A program made the position numbers and the translations under genes. Source: an uncultured Streptococcus sp. (GTDB lineage: Bacteria > Bacillota > Bacilli > Lactobacillales > Streptococcaceae). Taken from it: DNA of 64,000 nt. Position 1 is the stretch's first letter, and each line of letters begins with the position of its first letter. The stretch is taken from positions 14,648 to 78,647 of the forward strand of contig NZ_CAJPNR010000005.1 in NCBI RefSeq assembly GCF_905372115.1, given 5' to 3'. Positions 39,802 to 48,966 of this stretch are shown piece after piece. Under the pieces are notes generated by a model. The model did no database searches, was not told the origin of the DNA, and saw nothing but the letters and a program-made list of their open reading frames with translations.

Positions 39802-42800
39802 ATGTCTGAGATTTCACAAACAGATACAATTTTGGAGGCTAACAACTTCATTGTTTTAGAGAAATACATCAAGCCTGTACAGACTAGTTCCTATCAGACA
39901 GAGGCGGACTTGGAGAAAGAGCTGATTGCTGACTTGCGTCAGCAAGGATACGAGTATCTTACTTATTTGACGACCCCAGAGGCGCTTTTGGCTAATCTCA
40001 AGACCCAGATGGAAGTTCTGAATAATGTGGTTTTTACAGATGCTGAGTGGTTGCGCTTCTTGGATGAGTACCTCAATAAACCCAGTGACAGTTTGATTGA
40101 TCGTACCAGAAAACTTCATGATAACTATATTTATGATTTTATCTTTGATGATGGGCATATCCAGAATATCTATCTATGGGATAAGAAAAATATTAGTCGA
40201 AACAAACTGCAAGTCATTAATCAAATGAAGCAAGTTGGTACCAGCAGCAATCGTTATGATGTGACCTTGCTGGTAAATGGATTGCCTCTGGTACAAATTG
40301 AACTTAAAAAACGCGGAGTTGCAATTCGAGAGGCCTTTAATCAGGTGCACAGATATAGTAAAGAAAGTTTCAATGAGGAGAATTCTCTCTTTAAGTACCT
40401 TCAAATTTTTATCATCTCAAACGGAACGGATACTCGGTATTTTGCTAATACGACCAAGCGAGATAAGAATTCTTATGAGTTCACCATGAACTGGGCTTTG
40501 AAAAATAATAATCCTATTAAGGACTTGAAGGACTTTACAGCAACCTTCTTGAGTCAACAGACCTTGTTAAATGTCTTGATAAATTATTCTGTCTTTGATA
40601 CTAATGACACTCTTCTTATCATGCGTCCTTATCAGATTGCGGCAACTGAGAGAATCATCTGGAAGATACGTTCAGCTATTGCTTCAAAAATCAAAAGCGG
40701 TCCTGATACAGGTGGCTATATTTGGCATACTACCGGTTCAGGGAAGACCCTGACAAGTTTTAAAGCTGCTAGACTTGCTACTGAGATGGAAGAAGTGGAT
40801 AAGGTTTTCTTTGTGGTGGACCGCAAGGACTTGGATTATCAGACTATGAAAGAGTACCAGCGATTTTCACCTGACTCAGTCAACGGTTCAAATAGCACTG
40901 CAGGACTCAAACGCAATATCGAGAAGGATGATAATAAAATTGTCGTGACGACCATTCAGAAGCTTAACAATTTTATGAGCAGTGAGAGCCAGCATGAAAT
41001 TTATCAAAAGCAAGTGGTTTTCATTTTTGATGAATGTCATCGTTCTCAGTTTGGTGAAGCGCAAAAGCGGCTCAGGCAGAAATTTAAGAAATATTGTCAG
41101 TTTGGTTTTACGGGTACACCGATTAAGGTAGAGAATGCGCTTGGTTCCGAGACAACGGCATCTGTTTTCGGGCGTGAATTACATGCTTATGTGCTAACTG
41201 ATGCGATTCGAGATCAAAAAGTTCTGAAGTTTATGGTGGATTATAACGACGTTCGTCCGCAGTTTAAGTCAATTGAAAGCGAGCAGGACTTGACCAAGTT
41301 ATCTGCAGCTGAAAATAAAAAAGCACTGCTTCATCCGACTCGAATCGCTGAAATATCTAGGTATGTCTTAGATCATTTTGGTCAAAAAACGCATCGATTA
41401 ACTGGTAAAGGTTTCAATGCTATGTTTGCTGTTTCAAGTGTTGATGCAGCAAAAGCCTACTATCAAGAGTTGCAAAATCAGCAAAAAGATTCTGATAAAC
41501 CATTGAAGATTGCGACTATCTTTTCCTATGCTGCGAATGAGTCTCAGGTGGCTATTGGTGAAATTGATGATGAGAGCTTTTCACCGGCAGATTTAGCGGA
41601 TATTAGTAGTAAAGAATTTTTGAGTAGTTGTATAGATGATTATAATCAGTTGTTTGGCACTAATTTTACTATTAATAGCAATGATTTTCAGAATTACTAT
41701 CGTGATTTGGCTAAACGCGTCAAAAATCTGGATGTGGATCTCTTAATTGTAGTTGGGATGTTCTTGACTGGCTTTGATGCACCGACTTTAAATACTTTAT
41801 TTGTGGATAAAAATCTGAGATATCATGGTTTAATCCAAGCTTTTTCACGCACCAATCGAATTTATGATGCTACTAAGTCATTTGGGAATATTGTAACCTT
41901 CCGGGATTTAGAGAAGGCAACAACTGATGCTATTAAGCTATTTGGAAAGACTGAGACAGCAGAGGTATTGCTCGAACGTTCTTATCAAGAGTATATGACA
42001 GGCTTTACAGAGGCTGGTGAAGAGCAAAAGGGTTATATGGCAGTTGTTCAAGAGTTACAAGAAAAATTTCCGGACCCGCAAGCTATCATTAAAGAGAGTG
42101 ATAAGAAAGAATTTGTCTCTTTGTTTGGTCAATTTCTTCGTTTAGATAATATCTTACAAAACTACGATGATTTCATGAGTCTACGAGCTTTACAAGAACT
42201 TGATATCTTAGATGATAAGGCTGTAGAGGCTTTCAAGGAACGTTTCCATGTTGATGATGAAACTTTAGAGGAGTTATCTAGGTTAGACATCCCAAGTACT
42301 AGGGAAATTCAAGACTACCGTTCAACCTATAATGACATTAAGTCATGGTATGAGAATGAACGCCGTAATCAGGAAGATAGCGAATCTAAAGTTGATTGGG
42401 ATTCGATTGTCTTTGAAGTTGAATTACTAAAATCTCAAGAAATCAATCTAGACTATATCTTAGAGCTAATTTTTGAGACTAATAAAAAGGTTTCAGATAA
42501 GGATGAACTTGTTTCGGAAATTACTCGGACCATTCGAGCAAGTCTTGGCAATCGAGCTAAAGAAGATTTGATAGTCGCTTTCATCCATGACAGTGATTTA
42601 GATAGTTTTGCTGATAAATCAGATATCATTGAACAGTTCTTTATTTTTGCGCAAGGTGAGCAGAAAAGGGAAGCGGATGAGTTGATACAGATTGAGGGAT
42701 TAAATGAACAAAGTGCTAAGCGCTATATACAAGCTTCATTGAAGCATGAGTATGCTAGTGAAAATGGGAATGATTTGAATGAAGCTCTGCCGAAAATGAG

Positions 42801-42897
42801 CCCACTAAATCCACAATATCGTACAAAAAAACAAACCGTTTTTCAAAAGATCAGTAGTTTTGTTGAAAAATTCAAGGGAATTGGTGGAGATATTTAA
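39802..42897 (+). CDS. hsdR: type I restriction endonuclease subunit HsdR
   Basis: A 1031-residue motor and nuclease subunit, close to the length of EcoR124 HsdR (type IC). The PD-(D/E)xK nuclease lies at about 150-170 (RYDVTLLVNGLPLVQIELKK). The helicase core has Walker A TTGSGKT (about 310-316), DECH (410-413), FGFTGTPI, and motif VI in IQAFSRTNRIYD. A helical C-terminal part binds HsdM. It cuts DNA far from the site after ATP-driven translocation. The gene is intact, so restriction should be active if HsdS is. Confidence 0.96.
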   Translation: MSEISQTDTILEANNFIVLEKYIKPVQTSSYQTEADLEKELIADLRQQGYEYLTYLTTPEALLANLKTQMEVLNNVVFTDAEWLRFLDEYLNKPSDSLIDRTRKLHDNYIYDFIFDDGHIQNIYLWDKKNISRNKLQVINQMKQVGTSSNRYDVTLLVNGLPLVQIELKKRGVAIREAFNQVHRYSKESFNEENSLFKYLQIFIISNGTDTRYFANTTKRDKNSYEFTMNWALKNNNPIKDLKDFTATFLSQQTLLNVLINYSVFDTNDTLLIMRPYQIAATERIIWKIRSAIASKIKSGPDTGGYIWHTTGSGKTLTSFKAARLATEMEEVDKVFFVVDRKDLDYQTMKEYQRFSPDSVNGSNSTAGLKRNIEKDDNKIVVTTIQKLNNFMSSESQHEIYQKQVVFIFDECHRSQFGEAQKRLRQKFKKYCQFGFTGTPIKVENALGSETTASVFGRELHAYVLTDAIRDQKVLKFMVDYNDVRPQFKSIESEQDLTKLSAAENKKALLHPTRIAEISRYVLDHFGQKTHRLTGKGFNAMFAVSSVDAAKAYYQELQNQQKDSDKPLKIATIFSYAANESQVAIGEIDDESFSPADLADISSKEFLSSCIDDYNQLFGTNFTINSNDFQNYYRDLAKRVKNLDVDLLIVVGMFLTGFDAPTLNTLFVDKNLRYHGLIQAFSRTNRIYDATKSFGNIVTFRDLEKATTDAIKLFGKTETAEVLLERSYQEYMTGFTEAGEEQKGYMAVVQELQEKFPDPQAIIKESDKKEFVSLFGQFLRLDNILQNYDDFMSLRALQELDILDDKAVEAFKERFHVDDETLEELSRLDIPSTREIQDYRSTYNDIKSWYENERRNQEDSESKVDWDSIVFEVELLKSQEINLDYILELIFETNKKVSDKDELVSEITRTIRASLGNRAKEDLIVAFIHDSDLDSFADKSDIIEQFFIFAQGEQKREADELIQIEGLNEQSAKRYIQASLKHEYASENGNDLNEALPKMSPLNPQYRTKKQTVFQKISSFVEKFKGIGGDI

Positions 42898-42938
42898 AAA
42901 TTATTTGATTGAGTAACGAAATAAATCTGCCTAAACAA

Positions 42939-42978
42939 TAAAAAGTAGCTATCAACTGTGCTTAATAGTTACCTTTTT
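42939..42978 (+). terminator. hsd operon terminator
   Basis: AAAAAGTAGCTAT pairs with ATAGTTACCTTTTT with a small bulge around a 12-base loop, about 42 bases after hsdR. Confidence 0.75.
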
Positions 42979-43306
42979 ATTATTCTATTTTCTGCTTTTA
43001 GGAAATTATTTCTATCATTTTTGAGAATCTCAAAATATACTTGGAAGGTGGCGAATTCTATATTTTTCAAGTGAATCAGTCATATCTAGCTGGGTATGAT
43101 AAGTATTCATTGTACGGAATATACTTAAAGTTAAGATGGTGGCTATCTTGTTGGTCTTATTAGAAGGATGCTTCTTAATCCAGTTAATCCTTATGATAGT
43201 TACTAACTATAATATATTATTATAAAAAAATTTTTCTGAAAATTTCTGAGATTGGCTACTGAACTATTATTTGAAAATTAATTAGATTGATTACGTCTAG
43301 ACGTTT
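42979..43306. other. AT-rich gene-free stretch
   Basis: No open frame of note, no homology I recognise and no copy of the rpsI-tail repeat. Several runs of A/T near 43200-43240. It separates the restriction island from core-like genes. Confidence 0.5.
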
Positions 43307-44143
43307 TTATCCCTCTATCCGAACTTGCATCCGGATGAACATATCGCGGTGCTGCTCCTGGAGTTGTGGCTGTTCATGGATGACCTCGCAGATATAATCA
43401 TCCACAGGAGTATATCCAGCTTGGATTAGAGCTTGGTGAAAATGCGGCAGAGCTTCAAGTTCATCTGCAAAGGAAGAGCAGTAAGCAACAGCATAATTTC
43501 CTGCCGGCAGCAATATTCGATTTAAGTGAGGGAGTTCATTGGGAGTATGATGGAAGAGACAGAGTTGCTTGGAAATCCATCTTTCTTTTTGGAAATCTTC
43601 TTGTTTCATAATGGAGCCAACGCGGCTGAAATGGGTGAAAAACGGACTGTAACGCAGGATTTCTTGCTTGAAGCAGCGGAGAGCAAGTTCGTATTCTTCA
43701 CTTTTCATTTGATAAATATTTTGATTAATTTCAAAAGTAAGCAGCTGCCGTTCAGGAAAAGTTAGGATTTCCAGTTCTTGCTCGCTCTGCTTTTCGCCAT
43801 AGATACGGGCACCAGACCGAAAGATTTCGATTTCTTGGATTTGTTTTTCTAAATTCTTTTTTTCCTCTAGAAGGCGCTGATAGCGCTTCTCGATAAGCTG
43901 GTGCAGTTGAAAATGGTCCTTGTCAGATAGAATTTCTTTGATGTCTTCTAGAGAAAAATTCAGTTGACGCAGGTACTGAATGGAGTCAACTAGAGAAGAT
44001 TGATTGATGTGGTAGTAGCGATAGTTGGTTTCTGGATCGACTTTATAGGGTTTTAAAAGACCGATTTGGTCATAGAATCTTAGAGTTTGGATGGAAATCT
44101 GATTTATTTGGGAAAATTCTCCGATACGCAAAATTTTTTTCAT
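43307..44143 (-). CDS. MerR family regulator with GyrI-like effector domain
   Basis: A 278-residue MerR regulator. The winged helix (RIGEFSQINQISIQTLRFYD, QIGLLKPYKVDPETNYRYY) is followed by a coiled coil (about 75-110) and a C-terminal GyrI-like effector pocket (PAGNYAVAYCSSFADELEAL, AGYTPVDDYICEVIHE), as in the multidrug-sensing BmrR type. It is divergent from the dehydrogenase gene, whose promoter has a perfect MerR-like dyad in a 19-bp spacer, so it most likely controls that gene. The ligand is unknown. Confidence 0.88.
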   Translation of the reverse strand: MKKILRIGEFSQINQISIQTLRFYDQIGLLKPYKVDPETNYRYYHINQSSLVDSIQYLRQLNFSLEDIKEILSDKDHFQLHQLIEKRYQRLLEEKKNLEKQIQEIEIFRSGARIYGEKQSEQELEILTFPERQLLTFEINQNIYQMKSEEYELALRCFKQEILRYSPFFTHFSRVGSIMKQEDFQKERWISKQLCLFHHTPNELPHLNRILLPAGNYAVAYCSSFADELEALPHFHQALIQAGYTPVDDYICEVIHEQPQLQEQHRDMFIRMQVRIEG

Positions 44144-44159
44144 TTTTTAAAACCCTCTA

Positions 44160-44190
44160 TTGACTCTCTAGTTACTAGAGATATTATACT
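44160..44190 (+). promoter_or_regulatory. MerR-type promoter with palindromic operator
   Basis: TTGACT (44160-44165) and TATACT (44185-44190) are 19 bases apart, the overlong spacer typical of MerR-activated promoters. The spacer is filled by the perfect palindrome TCTCTAGTTACTAGAGA (44165-44181, 8-bp arms). Confidence 0.85.
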
Positions 44191-44229
44191 ATAATTGTGA
44201 AAATAATAACAATTAATGGAGGGTTTGCC

Positions 44230-45264
44230 ATGAGAAATACAAAAATTCGTGCTGTTCAGTATGGCTGCGGCAAGATGTCTAAAGTGATTTTCAAGTATCT
44301 GCTGGATCACGGTGTAGAAATTGTCGGAGCTATTGATAACAATCCTGCTGTAGTAGGACAGGATGTTGGCGATTTTGCAGAGCTAGGCTATAAGACTGGT
44401 GTTCTGATTTCTGATAATGCCGAACATGTCTTTGGAGAGTGTGACGCTGACATTGCCATTGTCACTATTGCTTCCTATATGCCGGAAATGTATGATTTTT
44501 TTGAAACAGCCATCAAGCATGGAGTTAATATCATCACGACCTGTGAGGAAGCTATCTACCCTTGGACGACGTCGCCATCTGAAACAAACCGCTTGGACAA
44601 GCTGGCCAAAGAATATGGTGTCACTGTAATGGGCTCAGGCATGCAGGATATTTACTGGATTAATATGCCTTGCTTGGCTATGGCTGGTCTCAATCGCATC
44701 CAAAAGGTGAAAGGGGTTGTCAGCTACAATGTAGAAGACTATGGTCTGGCTCTCGCAGAAGCGCATGGTGCTGGTTACGATCCAGACCGGTTTAAAAAGG
44801 AAATTGCCAGTGCAGAGAGTCTGCCATCCTATATGTGGAATGCTGCTGAAGCTATTTGCTCTAAGATGAACTGGACTATTCAGGATATTTCGCAAAAGAG
44901 CGTGCCTTATATTCTGGATGAAGATGTTTATTCTGAAACCCTGGGACGCACGGTTCCAGCAGGTCAAGTAACGGGGATGTCGGCTGTGACAACCATTCAT
45001 ACCCATCAAGGAATTGAGTTAGAAGTAGAGTGTATTGGCAAGGTCTATCGTGAAAATGACGGAGATATGTGTGATTGGGAAATTACTGGCGAGCCAAATC
45101 TAGTCTTCTCAGTCAGCAAGCCTGATACTGTAGCCTTGACCTGTGCTACCATTGTCAATCGAATCCCTTCTGTGCTAGATGCACCAGCAGGTTATGTGAC
45201 TTCGGAGTTGGCGCGTGACTTGGCCTATCCGACATATCCACTTCATACCTATGTGGAAAAATAG
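44230..45264 (+). CDS. 2,4-diaminopentanoate dehydrogenase-like NAD(P)-dependent oxidoreductase
   Basis: A 344-residue dehydrogenase related to 2,4-diaminopentanoate dehydrogenase and distantly to dihydrodipicolinate reductase. The Rossmann part is IRAVQYGCGKMSKVIFKYLL, then VEIVGAIDNNPAVVGQDVG; the catalytic half includes TVMGSGMQDIYWINMP and the C-terminal ITGEPNLVFSVSKPDT. The ornithine pathway genes that normally go with it are absent, so the true amine or imine substrate is unknown. The frame is open to 44197, but that lies at the promoter start point; GGAGGG before 44230 sets the start. Confidence 0.75.
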   Translation: MRNTKIRAVQYGCGKMSKVIFKYLLDHGVEIVGAIDNNPAVVGQDVGDFAELGYKTGVLISDNAEHVFGECDADIAIVTIASYMPEMYDFFETAIKHGVNIITTCEEAIYPWTTSPSETNRLDKLAKEYGVTVMGSGMQDIYWINMPCLAMAGLNRIQKVKGVVSYNVEDYGLALAEAHGAGYDPDRFKKEIASAESLPSYMWNAAEAICSKMNWTIQDISQKSVPYILDEDVYSETLGRTVPAGQVTGMSAVTTIHTHQGIELEVECIGKVYRENDGDMCDWEITGEPNLVFSVSKPDTVALTCATIVNRIPSVLDAPAGYVTSELARDLAYPTYPLHTYVEK

Positions 45265-45284
45265 CAGAGCTTATAACTAAAAAT

Positions 45285-45316
45285 ACACCTCCCGTATCAA
45301 TTGGGAGGTGTGTTTT
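45285..45316. terminator. bidirectional terminator
   Basis: ACACCTCCC (45285-45293) pairs with GGGAGGTGT (45303-45311), with T5 after it and A-rich sequence before it. It serves both the dehydrogenase and the leftward carboxypeptidase gene. Confidence 0.88.
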
Positions 45317-45322
45317 TAAGTA

Positions 45323-48300
45323 TTAGTCTTCCTTCTTCTTTAAGAGGAAGAGTCCAGCTGCTCCTGCAACCAGAAGTCCAGCTAGAGCGAAGCTAGCACT
45401 TGTTTCTTGGCTGCCGGTCTGCGGAAGAGTCTGACTCTTGTAGGTCAGAGCTACTGTCTGAGCCGGCGGATTGACAGTAGCAGGTGTCCAGTCAAGGACA
45501 GTCTGACTTGGCGCTTGGTAGGTTGGGTCAGGTGCCGCAGGACTTGGGAGGTCTGTCAGCTCAGCCAACTGGCTGCCAAAGATAGCATTGGAGATCCAGC
45601 GGTAGAAGTGAACAGGGTGAAGGCGGTTAGTCGGATTGCCGGCGTAGACAAAGAGAGGCTTCTCATTGTAGGTGCCAGCAATGGCTACGACTTTGTTGGC
45701 TAGATGTTCATTGCCAGGCCACCAGCCAGCGATATAGAAGTCACTTCCAGCAATGCTGGCAAGAGTTCTAAAGTTGGCAGGAATCTTAGCAATCCAGTTA
45801 CCAGAGTTGGAGTAAAAGAGTCCATCCTTCTTGTACCCGCTGGTCAGCGGGTCTTGGTCTTGGATAACAGCCTTCATCAAGCCCTCGTAGTCACTGCCGT
45901 TCTTGAAGCGCTCAGCATCAAAGCCGTCTAGGATTCCTAGTTTTTCCAAGCGCTGCATAGCAGAGCCTCCGACGACGATGCTTGGCTTGAGTCCGACAAG
46001 AGACTTGTCATAGTTGTTGCTTTCAAGGACGATGACATCCGCATCTTCTGGACGATCGACGATTTCAAAGCCCATATTCTTCAGAGCTAAGGCAGTGTGT
46101 GCTGGTGCGTCCACGCCTGCCCATGAAAATTGATGCGGTGGTGCGTAGACCTTTAGAGGCTTCAGAGTTGGTCCCTGTGGAATCTTATAAAGGGCATCAC
46201 CGTAAATGGCATAGCGATCCAGAAGGCTGGTAAAGGTCGGCGTATCAACGATATAGCCGTCATCTGTCAGATAGACCTTTTTGCCTTCTGCAAGAGCTTG
46301 ATTGACGGCCTTAACGGCACTTTCAGACGTATTGGCAATGACATAATAAGGCGCTTTCTCGTCAACCTGGCTAGTACGGGCAGCACGGAGGGCTGTCACC
46401 TCTCCTAGCTTGCCTTCAAAGAGCTTATCACCAAAAACTGGTTGAGCTTTGAAGCCTTTCATATCTGGGAAATTGACGACTAACTCTGCATACATAGCTG
46501 CCCACTTGGATTCATCTGAGCCCTTGTAGAGGACATGATTGGCATAGCCACGCTTAGCTTGCGCCATATCCACAACCAGATCACCTTTTTTATAGTTGCC
46601 GCTGTCTTCTTTGAGTTCTTTGACAAGCACACCGTTGCGCTTGAAATAGTCAATCATATTAAAGGCTTCTTGGCTATCGTTATCTTTATCTAGTCCCATC
46701 GGGATGACATAGTAGTCTGGGAAGAATTTTTCCTGGCCTTTTTTAATCCGGCCTACGACCTGACCATCAGGTCCGACGAGTTCATTTTCTGCCTTAGGAT
46801 CTTCGACCTTATTAATACCGCGCAGATAGAAGTTGAGGCGCATTTCCATGAGCTTATCTGGGTTCTGAGCGAGATAGTCAAGGCCTCCTAGAACTGCATA
46901 ATATCCAGCCTTGTAGGACTCTTGATTGCCCTCTGGAATTTCGATAGTATGTCCCAGGATGCCATGGTACATAGAATAAACCGCTGTGTAGCCGGAGAAG
47001 GAATCGTCCCATCCGTCTCCCCAGTCCAGTTTTGGAATGATGTATTTGTCGTAGCCAGAGTTGGCAACACCTGCCCGGCCCATGTGGTGGGCATTGTCCA
47101 GCATGAGGTCTGCCAAAAGGTCATATTCAAAGTTAGGATCATGCGGTGGAGTTGCTGGCTCGATTAGGAATTCTTTGACAAAGCCGTGGATATCATAGAG
47201 GGCAATTGGGTTCCATTTGTTAATCAATCCAGCAACAGTGCGAGTCTCAGGATTGGCTTGGTAGCCAGTATCGCGGTTGGGGTCAAGACCATTGGCCAGA
47301 GCCCGTGTGTTGAGGACATCGCCGTCAGGGTTTTCCGTAAAGTCAAAGAGGAAGATAAACTTCTTCAGCAAGTCTTGGATGTTGAGAGTGACCATCTTTT
47401 CGGAGCCATCAGCAGCACTTGTTTTGAAGCTGACTTGGTCTTTGGTCGCAAAGGTCTTAAATAGCCCTGTGATAATATCAATCCCAGGCTGTTCATCAGC
47501 GTGGGTATTATTGATGAGCACAGGCAGTTTATAGTCTAGATTGCCATTTTTGAGAGCTGCCAGCATTTCTGCTGGTTTGGTCAAGGCCTGTGGATTGGTT
47601 GTACTGAGGTAGTCGTCAATACTCTTTTGGTCAGAACTGATGATACCCAGCTTGATATCACGCCCCTGAGCGCTCTTTCCAATGTTCTCAATCTGTACCA
47701 AACGATCTGTTTTGGCATCCTGTCTGCTCTTTTCAATAGCTGCCAGCATCTCCTCATGGTTGTGGAAGTCTTCATAAGGGCGCAAGACGATATTTTTGCG
47801 AATAGTCAGGCTCAGGTCCTGGCTTGTACCGACCAGTTCATGGCTGCCAATGAAGTTCCGATAAGTGCGGCGGATATTGTTGGGAGAGCGCAGGCTGAGA
47901 TCTTGTCCGAAAAGTTCCTTAAACTGCAGATTCAGATGAAGGTCATTTCCGTCGGCTTTTTCCTCGATAGTGAGAAAGGGTTGGCCAGTAAAAGTGCCAG
48001 TGTCCATGTTCCAGGTTTTCCAGTCAGCAATCGGTTTATTATCCAGAGTCCAGGTCAGCTTGCCTGCCTGAGAGCCCTGTCCTTGGACGGTATCCTTGAG
48101 CTCTGCGGACTCAGACATATAAACGGTGCCATCAGCCAGCTGGGTCTTAGCTTCTTCAGAAGCAGCTGCTCTTGGTTGACCTGCGGCAGAAACGGCAGGA
48201 TTCTCAGCAGCAGGAGCAGGAGTCTGCTCTTTTTCAGCTGTCGGATTAGGATCAGCGACCTGCGCGGCTTCTGTCGCAGGAGTCACAGCCTCTACCTGAT

Positions 48301-48433
48301 TGGCAGCTGGCTGTGACTCAGTGCTGTTCTGCTGGTCAGCCGCAGCCTTGCCCTGAGCCAAAACAGCCATCAACACAGCGGCTGATAAACTCAAAGCCTG
48401 AGTATAGAGACGCTTCTTGTATGAATCGTTCAT
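45323..48433 (-). CDS. LPXTG-anchored M14 zinc carboxypeptidase
   Basis: A 1036-residue wall-anchored peptidase. An N-terminal signal peptide (about 1-33, ending GKAAADQ) is followed by a Pro/Ala/Glu-rich region to about 95. The M14 domain has the zinc motif NNTHADEQPG (His-x-x-Glu near residue 310), the third ligand His in LYDIHGFVKEF (near 414) and the catalytic Glu in GHTIEIPEGNQE (near 496). The C terminus is a sortase signal: LPQTG, a hydrophobic helix and KKKED. It may trim host peptides in the mouth or blood. A cre site overlaps its promoter. Confidence 0.93.
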   Translation of the reverse strand: MNDSYKKRLYTQALSLSAAVLMAVLAQGKAAADQQNSTESQPAANQVEAVTPATEAAQVADPNPTAEKEQTPAPAAENPAVSAAGQPRAAASEEAKTQLADGTVYMSESAELKDTVQGQGSQAGKLTWTLDNKPIADWKTWNMDTGTFTGQPFLTIEEKADGNDLHLNLQFKELFGQDLSLRSPNNIRRTYRNFIGSHELVGTSQDLSLTIRKNIVLRPYEDFHNHEEMLAAIEKSRQDAKTDRLVQIENIGKSAQGRDIKLGIISSDQKSIDDYLSTTNPQALTKPAEMLAALKNGNLDYKLPVLINNTHADEQPGIDIITGLFKTFATKDQVSFKTSAADGSEKMVTLNIQDLLKKFIFLFDFTENPDGDVLNTRALANGLDPNRDTGYQANPETRTVAGLINKWNPIALYDIHGFVKEFLIEPATPPHDPNFEYDLLADLMLDNAHHMGRAGVANSGYDKYIIPKLDWGDGWDDSFSGYTAVYSMYHGILGHTIEIPEGNQESYKAGYYAVLGGLDYLAQNPDKLMEMRLNFYLRGINKVEDPKAENELVGPDGQVVGRIKKGQEKFFPDYYVIPMGLDKDNDSQEAFNMIDYFKRNGVLVKELKEDSGNYKKGDLVVDMAQAKRGYANHVLYKGSDESKWAAMYAELVVNFPDMKGFKAQPVFGDKLFEGKLGEVTALRAARTSQVDEKAPYYVIANTSESAVKAVNQALAEGKKVYLTDDGYIVDTPTFTSLLDRYAIYGDALYKIPQGPTLKPLKVYAPPHQFSWAGVDAPAHTALALKNMGFEIVDRPEDADVIVLESNNYDKSLVGLKPSIVVGGSAMQRLEKLGILDGFDAERFKNGSDYEGLMKAVIQDQDPLTSGYKKDGLFYSNSGNWIAKIPANFRTLASIAGSDFYIAGWWPGNEHLANKVVAIAGTYNEKPLFVYAGNPTNRLHPVHFYRWISNAIFGSQLAELTDLPSPAAPDPTYQAPSQTVLDWTPATVNPPAQTVALTYKSQTLPQTGSQETSASFALAGLLVAGAAGLFLLKKKED

Positions 48434-48468
48434 TAGGAAATCTCCTTTGTGTAAAATATTCTATATTT

Positions 48469-48497
48469 AGTATAACAAATATCGAAAGCGCTTTCAA
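48469..48497 (-). promoter_or_regulatory. promoter with overlapping cre (CcpA) site
   Basis: On the minus strand an extended -10 (TGTTATACT; TATACT at 48474-48469) serves the carboxypeptidase gene. At 48483-48497 is CGAAAGCGCTTTCAA, a palindromic match to the CcpA consensus with one mismatch, over the -35 region, so catabolite repression is likely. Confidence 0.75.
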
Positions 48498-48689
48498 ACA
48501 AAAATAGAAAAAACATACAAAGATGTTCAAAATAGTTTCTCAGGTGAATTGCTGAGCATAGGGGGGATCTTCCTTGTTTCGAGTGCTATTTGCAATATCC
48601 GAACCTTCTACCTTTATTTTCTGAAATAGTATACAAAATCCTCGAATTTATGCTACAATGAGACAAACTAAAAATGATTGGAGCCAAGC

Positions 48690-48956
48690 ATGAAAGCAAT
48701 TATTACCGTTGTCGGAAAAGATAAAACAGGGATTGTAGCTGGAGTTTCCACTAAGATTGCGGAGCTGGGGCTGAATATTGACGATATTTCCCAAACCGTT
48801 TTGGAGGAATATTTTACCATGATGGCCTTGGTCTCAAGCGATGAAAAGCAAGATTTTACGGCCCTTCGCAATGAGTTTGAAGCTTTCGGCCAAGAGCTCA
48901 ACGTCAAAATCAATATTCAAAGCGCAGCCATTTTTGATGCCATGTACAATATCTAA
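48690..48956 (+). CDS. ACT domain protein (UPF0237)
   Basis: An 88-residue single ACT domain (MKAIITVVGKDKTGIVAGVS, TKIAELGLNIDDISQTVLEE), the small-molecule-sensing fold. It has GGAG seven bases upstream of the ATG; an in-frame TTG at 48678 is rejected. It is followed after ten bases by the PFL-family gene, a pairing conserved through streptococci, so the two probably act together. Ligand and role are unknown; amino-acid sensing is inference. Confidence 0.88.
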   Translation: MKAIITVVGKDKTGIVAGVSTKIAELGLNIDDISQTVLEEYFTMMALVSSDEKQDFTALRNEFEAFGQELNVKINIQSAAIFDAMYNI

Positions 48957-48966
48957 GGAGTGAAGG

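Noticed and set aside
42979..43306. A further rpsI-tail copy or integrase remnant right of hsdR
   Set aside because: I looked for the 103-bp repeat and for integrase-like frames and found neither.
47627..48316. A 229-codon open frame on the plus strand opposite the LPXTG carboxypeptidase
   Set aside because: It is antisense to the Pro/Ala-rich N terminus and M14 domain of a clear gene, has no ribosome site or recognisable protein features.
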